A stretch of DNA of 64,000 nucleotides from Xylaria sp. FL1777 (GCA_022578965.1 MU400578.1:1-64000); one strand, 5' to 3'; shown: positions 44,251 to 56,547, counted from the first letter of the stretch. The notes: generated by a model from the sequence alone, not told the origin. Translations and numbers: made by a program.

Positions 44251-45291
44251 ATAATTTAAAAATCTTTTTATTAATAAATTATATAAAGCTTATTAATAGT
44301 TATAAATATAATTTTTTAATTAAATAAAAAATTATAAAATAAATTAATAAAATGTTTTTAAATAGCTTATTTAAGCTTAAAAATAACATATATAAAACGT
44401 TTTAAAGCTAATTTAGCTTATATAATATTATTTTATTAAATAATAAAAACATACTTTTATAAATATTTATATAATATTAATTAACTTTTGTTATATTATT
44501 TATTATTAATAATAAATAAATATTAAAAATTTAAACAATTAAATTAAACTAATTATATTTTAATTGTTTTAATAAGTATAATTATAAAATTATTATGCTT
44601 TATATAATAACTAAAACAGTTTATAATATAATGCTTTTTTTATAACTAATTTAAGCTATTAATATAATATTATTATAATAAAATATTATATGTTAAATTA
44701 ACTTAACTTGTTTAACTTTAAGCTTAAGCTTATATAATTTATTAAATTAACAATAATTTAAAATAGTATTAATAATAACTTATATAAAGTTATATTTTAA
44801 TATATATTATTAGTTATGTTTTAATTATAGCAAAATATATTATATAAAATACTAAATATAATTATTAAGTAAATATTTTAATATTACATTATTAATTAGT
44901 TTATTTAGTTTATTAAGCTTTTTAATAAATTTTAAAAGTTTTAAAGCTATTAGTTTTTTTAAAAAATAATTATTAATTAAACTAAAGCTAAAATTATTAA
45001 AAGTTTGCAGTTTTATAATAAAGTAAAAAAATAACACTAATTAATAAATTAATAAATAAAGTTTAACTTTTAACTATTTAAGCTTAAAATATTATAATAT
45101 AATAAAATATTTTAATTATAAAATTAGCGCTAAATATAAATATTACTATAAAAAGCTTTAAGTAATATTATAATTGTTATTTTTAAGTTTTATTAGCAAA
45201 TAATTTATAAGTATAAATAGTATATATATATATATAAAATAAACTTTAATTTAAAAATTAACAAAAGTTTTTTAAACTAAAATATATAAAA
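44251..45291. other. AT-rich spacer between elements C and D, nothing recognised
   Basis: About 1 kb between the right duplication of C and the left duplication of D. It is even poorer in G and C than the elements around it. I see no repeat partner, gene or RNA in it. It may be an older, fully saturated RIP relic. Confidence 0.6.
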
Positions 45292-45296
45292 CATAA

Positions 45297-45532
45297 TAAT
45301 AGGTGTTTTTAGGGGTATAAGTAAAAAAGGTATATATTGGGATAATGTGAAAAAAAAAAAGGTTATAACTTTTAGTCTGCAGAATAATTCTATTTATGTG
45401 TATAAGTAGCTTTACTAGGTTAAGTAGCTCTCATTATATTAGTTTAAAGCAACATATAGCTTTATAAGCAAGCTACGCATTAGCTTTATAAAATAAGCTA
45501 AATTATTGATATACTTTTATAAAGTTATATTA
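45297..45532 (-). repeat. Left (3') LTR of element D (236 bp)
   Basis: Compared with the right copy, its first half keeps many G residues (TTAGGGGTATAAG) that are A in the partner. Its second half has T where the partner keeps C. All differences compared are transitions. Confidence 0.87.
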
Positions 45533-45792
45533 AAATGCTAGCTATATAAAAAGGCTGCTAACTTTAGTAGCTTTAATATTTTTATATTAATAGCTTATTT
45601 AATTTTTTATTTTTTTTACTTTTTTTGATCTGTTTTCTAAGGTTGCTTTTGCTTTTAAGAAACTTAACTAGCTATTTTAGCTTATATATTAAAGCGAAGT
45701 TTATTGCGCTTTTAATACTTCTTAATTAGTTTTTTATTATAACATAACTGCTATTTTGTTTTTTATTTGTTATATTTATAGCTTTATTTTTT

Positions 45793-46020
45793 TTACTTAA
45801 TAAAGTAATTATAACTACTTTTTTTTTGATTTAGTTTATAATTAAAAATAGTTTTTATTTTATATATATTATTTTTCTTTTTGTTTAAGTTTTTTTGTTT
45901 AGCTTTTATAGGTCTTAGTAGTAAAACTGTTCTTTTAAAGGGATTTTTTCTTTTAAGTACTAAATATAAATGCTTAACTAAAATAACAGAATAAATAGTA
46001 TAATTATTAAAAAAGTTCAA
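45793..46020 (-). pseudogene. Integrase C-terminus and chromodomain remnant of element D
   Basis: A 75-codon open stretch on the minus strand. Residues 7-33 (YTIYSVILVKHLY..NPFKRT) resemble the IHPVISVAHLEP-type module after the integrase core of fungal Ty3/Gypsy elements. Residues 53-75 (YKIKTIFNYK..YNYFIK) resemble the EVExILxxRxxxxxxxYLVKWKG chromodomain pattern with RIP-type substitutions. The position near the 3' LTR is where this module belongs in chromoviruses. The frame has no start or full domain, so it is a fragment of a dead gene. Assigned by pattern; a profile search would be needed to confirm. Confidence 0.55.
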
Positions 46021-49000
46021 TTTATAAGCTAAGTTGCTAATTTTTCTTTTAACTACTTAAAAACTTAATTGTTGTTACAAAAATTTCTAGCTAAGCTTTT
46101 TAAGCAAATAGTATTTTTTATATAGTTATAAATACACTTTATTGCTTTTTTTATACTTTATAAACTAGTGCTTTGCGTTATACTTTTGCTTAATAGCAGC
46201 TTAAGCAAAATTTAAAGCTAAGTAAGCATTTTAATAAAAGTAGTTTTATAGGAATTAGATATTTTTAAATAACTTTAGATTTTTAGCGTTTATAATAGTT
46301 TTTATTGCTTTAAGAAGTTTAAATCTAAATAATAACTTATGTAATATAAATTATATTGCTTTTAAGTATGCTGCATTTAAGTTTTATTATAAAAATAATA
46401 TAATGTTTACTTAGTTTGCTTTTAAATTAATAAAGTTATAAAACTTAAAAGCAATTTTTATAGTTTAATTTTTACGTTTAAAAAAACTATTAGCTTAAAG
46501 GTAATACGTTATAATTATTAATAGTTTAGTTTTTAAGGCTTTTTATATTTTTTGCTAAAACTTTAAAGTAAACTTTTTATTTCGGTTTAAAATAATGCTT
46601 TTAAGAATTTCTTAATTGCTTAATAACAATTGTTTAATTATTGCTGTTCTTTATTTTTTAGCTATATATTTCCTATTTTTAAAAATAAAGAAATTATGTT
46701 TAAAAGCATAATAAGTAGTTATTATTATTGCGTTATATATATTATAATATGATTTGTTTTTATTTAGCTGCTATAAAGTACTTTTAGCTTTAGTTAATAG
46801 TAATTTTACAATAAAATTAATAGTTATTATTTATATAAATAGGTATTTTTTAGGTTAAATTAGCTTTAGGCTATTAACTGATTATTGTTTATTTGTTTAG
46901 TTTAAGTTATATATGTTGTAATGTTTAATATATTTCTTTATTATTTAGGTTTTATTAGCTATTAAATATAGCTTTAATATATGCATTATTTTTTTTATTT
47001 TGTAGTAGTGCTTTTTATTATAGGCCATTTTAAGTACTTTTTTAATTATGCTATATAGTATATATAGCTGTTTAACGCCTTTATAAATATTATAAATTAG
47101 CTTATTTAATATTAAGTTAAAAAAATAGCTAGGCTTAAAAAAAGTGTTAATGTTTTTATTAGCTATTTTTTTTATGTTTTTTAAAACCTTAGTATACTTA
47201 TGGTTAGTTTTATATGCTGCCTTAAAATCTTAAAGCATAGATTTATTTATTACAGCTTTAAATATAGCTACGTAAAATATTAAGTTTGCATTGTTTTATA
47301 TTATATTTAATATAGCTAGTTTATTTAACTGCTTTAGCTTTTTTTCGGCGTTTATTATATTTATTACATTTTGCAAGTAGCTTAAGGCATTAAATATATA
47401 ATTTAGCTGTTTTAATAAGTAGTATATATATAATTTATATTGCAATAAATATATTAATAAGTTAATTAGCCTTTTGTTTGTACGGTTTATAGCAGTTATT
47501 TTTAAGCTAGTTTGCTTAATTATTTTTTTTGTTATTAAGTAGTTTATTAAAACTATTATAGGGTGTTTGTTTAAATGTATTATTATACGTAATTTCTTTA
47601 AAGCTTAAATTAAACAAGCTACTTTTAACTTGGAAAAGCTATAGCAAACTTTTGTTTTTATTAGTAACTTATTAAAGTATATTACTAGTTATATATTTAT
47701 AAATGGTATAATGTTGCTAAAAACTTATATATATTCTAGCTTAAGCTAAAATACTATTATGCTAAACTTTTTTTACTAAAAGCTATTTATTTAAAGAAAT
47801 AAGTTTTTAGTTAAGTTATAATAATATAACGTTATTTTTTTGCATATTGCGTTTTATATAGCATTAAATAAAGCAATTTTAGCTTTTATAAGCATATAAT
47901 ATATAAATTATATGTAAGCTTTCTGTTTATTAGGTTTTTTAGTTTTTAGCTTTTTAAACTTTTGTTTTTAAGCAAAAAGTGCAGCTTTTTTTTTTTGTAA
48001 TAGTTTACTTAGTTTTGCATAATATAATATAAAATTACAAAGAAAACTAAACGCTTTAATGTATATTTTAAGGGCTTTTAGCTAATTAAAAAAAGCTAAA
48101 TTGTGAAATGCTATAATATAACTTTTTATATTTGTTAGTTTAAATGCATTAATGCAAAATTTTAATAAGTTTACTAATAAATATTTAATGAAGAACTTTG
48201 TAAAAAATATAGCAATGTTCTTTTCTTAAAAAAAGCTAAAAATAGTTTTTAAGTGTTTTTTGTACTGCTTTGCTATGTTTAAAAATATTACGATATTATT
48301 TATAAAAGCTTTATAAAAGTTATATAAACAAAATAGTTTATTTATAAACTATTAAACATATGTAAAACTATTATAAAAATTTATTACTGCTACTTAGTAC
48401 TATTTAATACTTTAAGAACTTATTATAATAAACTTATTTTTGTAGTTTAAATATACTAAAAACTAATAAAAAAATGCTATAGTGTTAACTATAATTATAA
48501 AATGCTTACTTTGTAAAAATGTAATAACTTTAGCTTATAAAAGCAAAAAATAGTTATTAAGTATTGCTATTTTATTAATGTTTTTTATGTTTACTACAAC
48601 TTGTTTTTTTTGTTTTATTGCTTTTTATTTAGCTATTTTATTAAAAATGTTTTATTAAGCAATAAAAACTAAATAAGCAAAAAAAATTAAGTTATTAACT
48701 TACTTTATTTTTTTTTAGTTATATAATTTATTGTAATATTTGTTTAAAACATTTATGTTTTTTTAGCTTAAAAAGTATAACTAGCTATTAAGTTTTGCAG
48801 TTTAATTTTGCTATTTTTTTACTAAAGAAATCTTTATTTATTAGTTTTTTAGTATGTTTACTGTTTTTTTGTTCTTTTAAATGTTAAAAAATTTCGCTAT
48901 TTTTTTAAATTCTTTTGCAAAAAAAGCTTGCTTAGCATATATATATATATTTATATTTATTACGATTTCTGGCAAATCTTATAGTTTTTTAATGCTTAGC

Positions 49001-52000
49001 ACTAATTATACATTAGAAATTTTAGGTTAAAAGTTCTTTAAAACAAATGTAGAACTAATATAACTTGTTTTATTTGCTTTATTAATTATTGCTTTTATTT
49101 AGTTAGTAAAAAATATTTTTAAAGCAAACATAGCTAAATGTTTAATTGCTAAGTTAGCAATTTTTTTTAGCGTAAGTATATTTTTAAGCAAAATTAATTT
49201 TGTAGCTATTATAATAATTAAAAGTATTATATTAAACTTATTATTTATATTTATTATTATAGTTATATAGTTAAGAAGTTTAAAGTTCTTTATTAATTTT
49301 AGCTTTTTAAATATAGTATTATATAATAGCTTATATATTACATTAATAGTTGCTTAGCTACTTTATAATATTATATTAATAGTATTATTATTAAAGGTTA
49401 TTTAGTTTATGCTTTTTATAAAACTTATTATTACTATAGCAATAAATGCTACTATTTTTAACGCGCTTTTAAGCAAAACATTAAAGTAGTTAATATATTT
49501 GTTTTTATGTATTAACTTAAGTTTTATACTTTTTGCGATTATTATACGTTTACTTAATGCGTTTTTTAAAAGTACTGCTTTTAATGTTTTAGCGTTAAAC
49601 AAAATATTTATAGCAGCTAATATAGACTTTTTAGCTATAAAACAAAAGTTATAGTTAATAAGTAAAGCTTTATAGTTTATTACTATATAAGTAAACTTTT
49701 TGTTTTTAAAGTTTACTTTTTTTTTGCTTATTATTTGTTATATACACTTATGTTTGCAAGTAATAGCTTTAAACTTTACTTAAAAGTTCTTTAATGCTAA
49801 AAATATTATAAAGCTTATATTAAAGTTAATGTTTGCTTTATATAAAACAAGAAAATTATTGCTTAATAAAGCACTAGTAGTAAGGTTTTTAATTACTTAT
49901 GCTTTTTTTTTAAATTTTTAAATAGCTAGTTTATTTTTTTTGTTTACTTTTTTGCAAAAGAACTTAAATTTAGCTTGTTAAGTATATTTTACTTTTTTAG
50001 CCCTAAGTTCTTTAGCATTATAAACATGGTTTTTGATTTTATGTTTTAACTTGCTAAAAAAATCTTTAAATATATATAAATTCTTTGCTTTTAGATTACT
50101 ACATACGCTTATTATTTTTTTGCTTAAAGAATTTATTATATTAAAACGTAAGTAAGTATAGCATAAATACTTAGCGTTCTTTTTTATATTATAGTTAAAA
50201 GCTTTTTTTACTTTAGCTTTTTAAGGGATTTTTTAAGCGCAAAGTTCTTTAGTTTATTTTTAAGGCTTTTTAAGTTTTTAAAGTTTTTTAAGTTTTTTGT
50301 TCGGTTGTTTAACTTTTTTTTGTATTGCTAACTAATAATAGCTAAAATATTTAAATAATTAATTATGTAATACTAATAACTTATTGCAATATTTGCAGGT
50401 TTTTTTACTAAAGTTAAAAAAAAAGCGTATTAAGAAAAAGTTTAATATTATAAGCTTTTTAAGTTTTATTATTAGCTTATATTTATAAAAGTAAGCTTTT
50501 TTATTATTTAAAAACTTAAATTTAGCATAATATTAATAATAAGTTAATTTTAAATTAAGCTATTATAAAGTTTTTGCTATATAGTAAAACTGCTTGTTTT
50601 TTAATAAATAGTAATTAATAAACTAACTTTTTTTATTTTTAGTTATAAAATGTACTTTTAATTAATTGTTTTTTTTGTTGCAGTTATTGCGTTTATTGTT
50701 ATATATTTTGTTTAAGTTGCGTTTATTTAAGTTACGTTAATAAAAGTTACATAAGCAATTTTTATTTTAGTTTTTGCTTTAGTTGCTTTGTTTGTTTTAG
50801 CTTTTATTATAGTAATAAAAGCAATTTAATAATTTATTTTTACTGCTTTTGCTTTAATTTTAATTATAATTATAGTTGTAATTATAGTTATAATTATAGT
50901 TTTAATTGTAATCCTGTTAATAAATATAGTTATAGTAGTAATTTTTGTTTTGTTTAAAGCGTTAGTTATTATTTTGTTTTTTGCTGCAATAGTAGTTAAA
51001 TAAACAGTTTTAAGACTTATTTTTGTAATAACTACGTTTATTTTTATACTTTTTTTGCGAGCTTTAAAATATTAAACGTTTTTATTTAAATAATATAGCA
51101 AATTAAACATAAAAAGCGTTAAAATGTACTTTTTTTGCCTTTTTGCTAAAGATTTTTTTAGCTAAGTTTTATAAATTACCTTTAGCTTTATACATTTTTT
51201 TTATGTATTGCTTTAAAGTATAGCAACTATGCAGTAGTTTTAAGAACTGCTTAATTTTTAATTTTATGTTATTATAAATTTAAAACATAATGCTTTTTTA
51301 ATTAACGTTTTTAGCTTTAAGTACGCTTATAGCTTTTATGTACTAAAGTTTCTTTTGTATAAACTACAAAAAGGTGTACTTATTGCAATAAATATAAGCT
51401 AAAGTAAGTTTTTTTTTTTTAAACCTTTTAGTTATAATATTAATGTTTATAACAAATTGTTTTGTTATTTTTTTTATAATGCCTTTAAGTTTTTTAGCAT
51501 ATATTTTAGTTCTTTTAGTTAGTATAATTTTATTGTTTTACTATAAAAGAACTAATTTTGTAAGTAAAGTTAAAAACATTATTATAATTTATTTTTTGTT
51601 TATATAGCTTATTTTTAGGTTTGCTTTAAAGAAATTAAGCCGGTTAAAAAAAAAATAAACGTTTATAAAAATTACATTTTTGCTTTTTGTAATAACGCTA
51701 AAATCGTTAAAGTTATTATACTTAAAATTAAAAGTTTTTACTTTTTTGCGCTTTAGCTTAATATTATTTATTAAAGTTATACTTTAAATAGTTATTATAT
51801 TTAAAGTGTTGTTTTATTAATTAATAAAAAGTAAACTAAAAATATTGCTATTATTACTAAAGCTATTAAAGCTAAAGCTATTAAAGTTATATAAGTTATT
51901 ATTATAACGTTTTTTTTTGTATTAAGTACTTTTTTGTTTAAAAAGCTTAAAAAGCTTAAAAAGTTTAAGTAGTTAAAATAGTTAAAAATTAAGTAAGAAA

Positions 52001-52905
52001 AATAAAAGCTATATAATTTCTATAGTTTTTTAAGAGCAGTTTAAGTTTTAGTTGCTTAGGTTGTTTTTATTAAGTAGCAGCAGCTTTTTTAAAGATTTTG
52101 TAACTTCTTTAAACTGCTTTTTATAATTAGTAATTATTTCGATTTGCTGTTTTAATAAGTATATAATGCTATTTAGTTATTTGTTTACTTTAGTAAACTT
52201 GTTATTAACTTTAATAAGTGCTATTTTATATTTTTTGCTTTTTAAGTATAAATATTTTATTGTTTTATTATTAAGTCCGATTTTTTTAAGTGTAGTATTA
52301 TTTAGTTTTATTGTAGCTAAGTCTTTTTTTAGTAATTTTGCTTAAAACTTAAACTAAATAGTTAGCCTTAAAAATAGTAAAGCAAATTAAAATAAGTTTA
52401 GTTTATTGCTTTAGCTAGCTATAATGTATTATAATAATGCAAAGTAAATAGCAAAATAAAGAAAAAAGAAAAAATATATGTTTTTGCGCTATTAATTAAC
52501 TAAAAAGTAATTTGCAACATTTGCTATACAAAATATAAAAGTATATTATAAAACATACTTAACTTTGCAAATTTACGCTTTATTTAATTAATTAATAAAC
52601 TTACTTATTTATACTTTTAAATAACAAGCTAACTAAAGTTTATACTTATGTTTAATTAGCTAATAAGTAAAATATGTTTATATTAGCTTAATATAACTAA
52701 CAAGCAAATATTTTAAACTTAGTAGAAAATATTATACGTTAAAGCGTAAATATAAGTAAAGTATAAAGTTTTAACTAAAGTTAAAGTAATAATCTTTATA
52801 AAAAAAATTAATAGTTTTTATAAAAAAAGTAGACTGTTTTTATAAAAAAAGCTATTTTAGTTTAGTTTAGTTTTTATAAATAAAACGTAAATAAAAGCAC
52901 TATTT

Positions 52906-53141
52906 TAATAGGTGTTTTTAAAGGTATAAATAAAAAAAGTATATATTAAGATAATATAAAAAAAAGAAAAGTTATAACTTTTAATTTATAGAATAATTCT
53001 ATTTATGTGTATAAGTAGCCTTACTAAGTTAAGTGGCCCTCACTATGCTAGTTTAAAGCAACGTATAGCCTTATAAGCAAACCACGCACTAGCCTTATAA
53101 AATAAGCCAAATTATTAATACACTTTTACAAGGTTGTATTA
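52906..53141 (-). repeat. Right (5') LTR of element D (236 bp)
   Basis: Keeps C-rich words such as GTGGCCCTCACTATGC in its second half, where the left LTR is mutated. It is followed by TATAA at 53142-53146. It is the last element before the gene cluster. Confidence 0.87.
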
Positions 53142-53146
53142 TATAA

Positions 53147-54006
53147 GCTTTAAACTTATAAATATATTTATATAAGCCTTTAAAAAAAATAAGTTATAGC
53201 TTATAGCAAGCATAGCTTGCTGTTTTATGTTTTTAGTTTAAAGCACCTAAAATAACAAAAAGCAGCATTTATTATAATTACACCATAATTACACCACAAT
53301 TATAACCTTTTATTTAATTTTAATTAAGTAAAAAGGTAATTATAGCATTAATAATAATAATACTACCTTTTTTTTTTAATTTAATCTTAAACTTTTAATT
53401 ATTAGTGGCATATAATAATGGCTCATTTATTTATAGGCCATTACTATATACACTAACAAACTAAACAAACCAAAAAGTCATAAACTACTAAATATTCTAA
53501 CAAAGCTAAAACTAAATAAATAAAAAAAATAAACAGATTAATTCAATTAAATATAAATTCGTACGATAAATTAATTCAATTAAATGTAAGTGTGTGTATA
53601 AAAAAGCCATTAGTTTGGTCTTTTACTCCACCTCTTTTTTGATTGTCGGTGTTATGTGGTAATGGCCCTCCGTACACCCTACTTACAGTAGGTACCTACC
53701 TAGACTTAGCACTCGCTGGCGACTATTTGGTGTACGCCACACACACTCTTTTACTTTTATCTACTACCTAGGTAGGCACTAAAGTACTTCCATCTCATCC
53801 CGAACTCCCAAGCTGCGGGCCACACGACATTACAACGCGCAGTAACAGGGGGACTTTTGTTGGACTTGTCACATTTCTAGAAGGGCCACGGTTCTAAGAC
53901 GGCCATCATGAAACCTCATCTCGGTATCAGTGACTTGCCCGACAGCACTACCTTGTATTCTTGAAATAATGCTCTTGATTGTTGGTCCTCAAACTCACAA
54001 TCGACA
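53147..54006. other. Boundary between RIP block and gene cluster
   Basis: The first part (to about 53.6 kb) is AT-rich. It contains a short duplicated word TTAATTCAATTAAAT at 53538 and 53571 (33-base spacing). From about 53.62 kb composition becomes normal. No open frame or RNA gene is seen. The last few hundred bases are presumably the 3' flank and transcript end of the minus-strand HET gene that stops at 54007. Confidence 0.6.
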
Positions 54007-56547
54007 CTATGCAAGCGTATGCTTGCTACAGTGACGGTCCTCAAATGCCTCTCCATTCATAACACCATGAATATAGCAGTCCCCGACTACTAATAACCGA
54101 CCATTGTCTTCTCGAACGACGACTGGCACGCGGGAACCCTTGAATAGAAAGATGTGGTCTCCCACGTTGGATGCAATTGGAACAAGACCAATCAGCTCCC
54201 GGTCACTGGTTCTGATCATTCGTCGCTTGAATAGATAACGGCGTTTGATGAAGTATTCGGCCGTATACGTTTTCATAAATCTGAGGCGTTCGCCCCCAAG
54301 CTGCGGAAAAACACGGCACGCCTGATCGAGGAAGGAGGCGAATAAGCTCAACACCAAGGTTGGCAACATCCATAGCAGGATTGAGAAAGGCATTCTCCTT
54401 AAGAACCGAAGCAGACGTACACCCGACATGGAGAGCGGGTGTAGTTTCCTTTCCAGATCGGGCGGTGTTTTCCCCAAGTACATAGTTTTCCAGTACGCTT
54501 CGACCATGGTTTCTCCGCTTAGCGAGTACAAAGAATCCCTCCCGTGGGAGACAACGTCTACGATGCGACGCTCCCACTCGTCGTAGACGTAGTCATCGTG
54601 AGTGAATTCCTTGAATTCATCCATGTAGCCACCGACCTTGGCAATGCTGTCTAGCCGGTAGCCCTCCACATCTAGCAGGCCCATGCCGCCTTGCTCACCG
54701 TGGACGGAGATGTTACATGAAATATACTGGCCGCACGCCTTGAAACTGCCGTAATCAGCAAGCCGCGCCGTGTCTGAGGTTTCCGAAACGAAAACTCGTG
54801 AAGTTTGCCAGTGAGGCACCCAGGAGGCAGTCCCCCTGTCGCCGGCTCCAGTCCCGGTCGGGGTTAGCTCTGCCCCGTGGTCAATGTCTCCTAGGATGTC
54901 GAGATTACCGTCTTCCTTCAGTACTTTTACAGCGACTGAGCGGAAAAAACTATTGGTGTCCTGGCTATAGTCAACTTTGATGTTTAGGCGACTACTCATC
55001 ATCCCTATTACACCTATAATATTATCTTTCGGTTCAGTGGCCTGAGAACAACTGTGCCGCGATAAGAGTTTGGATAATGTGAGGCGCCGGGTCTGACCGT
55101 GGTCCACAGCTGACCGTGTCCGCTCAATCAGCTGGCTAAGCTCCAGAGCTGATGGTATCGTCCTCGTGTACGCTGCTAAATCCGGTATGTGACGCATGAC
55201 GGCGGCCAGGTCATCCCAAGTTAGTATTATAGAGGAAGTACCACACAAGACTTGCGTTTCGGCAGCCATGACAACTTCCTGAACGATCCACATACGACGA
55301 AAGTAGGACCTCTCGAACAATTCGCTCAGCGCATTGTAACTTGGGTCATGGCTCGGTGGCAATCCAAGAAGGGTGCGATCTTTCTGGAGGAGGCTAACTA
55401 CCTCGCTCTCGGAATCGAGAGAAGGAGGGACATTCGTATCATGTTCATGTGGCTGTTGTCGGCGTCGCAATACCTTCGCAAGTCGCTCAAGCAGAGCAAT
55501 GGCGCTATGGCTGTTGCCATCATCACCGCCTAGCCATATGACCACCCGCTGAGCCCTCCGATAAATCTCATTCATCATGAGTACTTGATCTGCCTTCTCC
55601 GGATTATTTTTCTGGTCGATACACACGGCATCTGCCCATACAAAGCGGTCATGATCTGGCAATCTCAGCCTTGCAATCGCAAGAAAAAGGTTGTTCGTGA
55701 CCAGCAGCCGCTTCGATCCGCAGAAAATAACGCATTCGGCTTCTTGGCCGCCCCATGTATAAGATAACGCATCATAGACCGGAGCATTCGACAAGGACGT
55801 GTGTATAATCTCGCAAAACACAGGCGAGAGAGGATCTTTGGAGGGGAGCAACCTTATCAAGCGAATCATAGCTTTGTTATTGTCTAATGATTTATGCCGA
55901 TAGTACACCTCCTTTTTAACTTTCGGAAGTGACTTATCCAGAATCGCGCGGGCAAGCTTTTCCTTTCTAACAGTGCCGTACGTCCAATTTGGTGTTGCAT
56001 TGTGGAATATTGCCAGCCAGCTGAGTATTTTGCCCCCTCGTTCGAATAGGTCCTCGCATAAGACCCGAGAGATGAGGAATGACGAAAAATAGACGAAGAA
56101 TCTCCCAAATAACGAGTCGGAATGAGTTGGAAGTCTGGAGAGACGAGCAAGTTGCACCGATATATAGGAGATGCTCACATCGATGAGGACGATCGAGATA
56201 ACCCTAATAAGACGTGTATTTTTATTTGCGATCGGCAACTGTCTCTGCACCGTTTGGAAAAAGAATACCAAGGTCCAGAAGCGCAGCCAAGCCGAAGAAC
56301 TATCGGGCTTTCCAAAAACAGTGTCGACTAACTTGACGAGCAAGCTAACTGCGTGGCATGCAGCATTGCACAGCTTTGCTAGCCTATCTAGACCATCGCC
56401 GTTGAATTCGGTAAATAGGCGCCGTCGAACTTTAGGCCCGCGGGTTATAACCAGGAGTATAGTAGTGACCGCCGTAGTTACGATCCAGTTTGGGTCGCTA
56501 GCCAATAGGGAGTGGGTAGTAGAGGTAGGAGCCGGCGAATCATCCAT
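54007..56547 (-). CDS. Membrane-anchored HET-domain protein (846 aa)
   Basis: A heterokaryon-incompatibility (HET) domain protein. HET domains mediate allorecognition-linked cell death in filamentous fungi. Visible HET motifs are YDALSYTWGG (residues 258-267), RFVWADAVCIDQ (301-312), IYRRAQRVVIWLG (328-340), RRMWIVQEV (417-425) and EPKDNIIGVIGM (505-516). The usual C-terminal HET-protein module is also present (about 785-835: GLVPIASNVGD, VPVVVRED, VVGDCYIHGVMNGEA). The N-terminus is unusual for the family. About 200 residues precede the HET domain and carry likely membrane segments near 20-36, 86-100, 113-133 and 147-163; another hydrophobic stretch lies at 719-740. The frame is uninterrupted with no intron needed, and the start context (GCCATGG) is good. 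No RIP damage is visible although the AT block begins about 400 bases downstream. The trigger and partner cannot be told from sequence. Confidence 0.9.
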   Translation of the reverse strand: MDDSPAPTSTTHSLLASDPNWIVTTAVTTILLVITRGPKVRRRLFTEFNGDGLDRLAKLCNAACHAVSLLVKLVDTVFGKPDSSSAWLRFWTLVFFFQTVQRQLPIANKNTRLIRVISIVLIDVSISYISVQLARLSRLPTHSDSLFGRFFVYFSSFLISRVLCEDLFERGGKILSWLAIFHNATPNWTYGTVRKEKLARAILDKSLPKVKKEVYYRHKSLDNNKAMIRLIRLLPSKDPLSPVFCEIIHTSLSNAPVYDALSYTWGGQEAECVIFCGSKRLLVTNNLFLAIARLRLPDHDRFVWADAVCIDQKNNPEKADQVLMMNEIYRRAQRVVIWLGGDDGNSHSAIALLERLAKVLRRRQQPHEHDTNVPPSLDSESEVVSLLQKDRTLLGLPPSHDPSYNALSELFERSYFRRMWIVQEVVMAAETQVLCGTSSIILTWDDLAAVMRHIPDLAAYTRTIPSALELSQLIERTRSAVDHGQTRRLTLSKLLSRHSCSQATEPKDNIIGVIGMMSSRLNIKVDYSQDTNSFFRSVAVKVLKEDGNLDILGDIDHGAELTPTGTGAGDRGTASWVPHWQTSRVFVSETSDTARLADYGSFKACGQYISCNISVHGEQGGMGLLDVEGYRLDSIAKVGGYMDEFKEFTHDDYVYDEWERRIVDVVSHGRDSLYSLSGETMVEAYWKTMYLGKTPPDLERKLHPLSMSGVRLLRFLRRMPFSILLWMLPTLVLSLFASFLDQACRVFPQLGGERLRFMKTYTAEYFIKRRYLFKRRMIRTSDRELIGLVPIASNVGDHIFLFKGSRVPVVVREDNGRLLVVGDCYIHGVMNGEAFEDRHCSKHTLA

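Larger units (their letters stand above)
45297..53141 (-). mobile_element. LTR retrotransposon D, Ty3/Gypsy chromovirus-like (7.8 kb)
   Basis: Two 236-bp LTRs (45297-45532 and 52906-53141) align gap-free. The flanking CATAA (45292-45296) and TATAA (53142-53146) differ by one C-to-T change, so they are a RIP-altered 5-base target duplication. A decayed integrase C-terminus plus chromodomain on the minus strand at 45793-46020, close to the left LTR, places the 3' end on the left and marks minus orientation. The interior 45533-52905 is strongly T-rich on the plus strand and full of stops. A low-complexity stretch around 50.8-51.0 kb may be a degenerate gag repeat. I could not find a convincing polypurine tract. 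Confidence 0.87.
1..53620. other. RIP-degraded AT-rich block (AT isochore)
   Basis: Almost the whole stretch is A and T, with G and C mostly confined to short words such as AGCT, GCAA and TTGC. Stop codons are dense in all six frames and no frame longer than about 100 codons exists. Repeated copies inside it differ by C/T and G/A transitions, the signature of fungal RIP, where C changes to T mainly before A. The block ends between about 53.4 and 53.6 kb, where normal composition and coding sequence begin. It consists mainly of nested LTR retrotransposons described separately. It probably behaves as heterochromatin, which is known for such blocks but not visible here. Confidence 0.93.

Noticed and set aside
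1..53600. Possibility that the AT-rich part is mitochondrial or an endosymbiont sequence
   Set aside because: Paired LTRs with target duplications, transition-only divergence and direct continuity with intron-bearing fungal nuclear genes fit a nuclear RIP block. No rRNA, tRNA or respiratory genes are seen.
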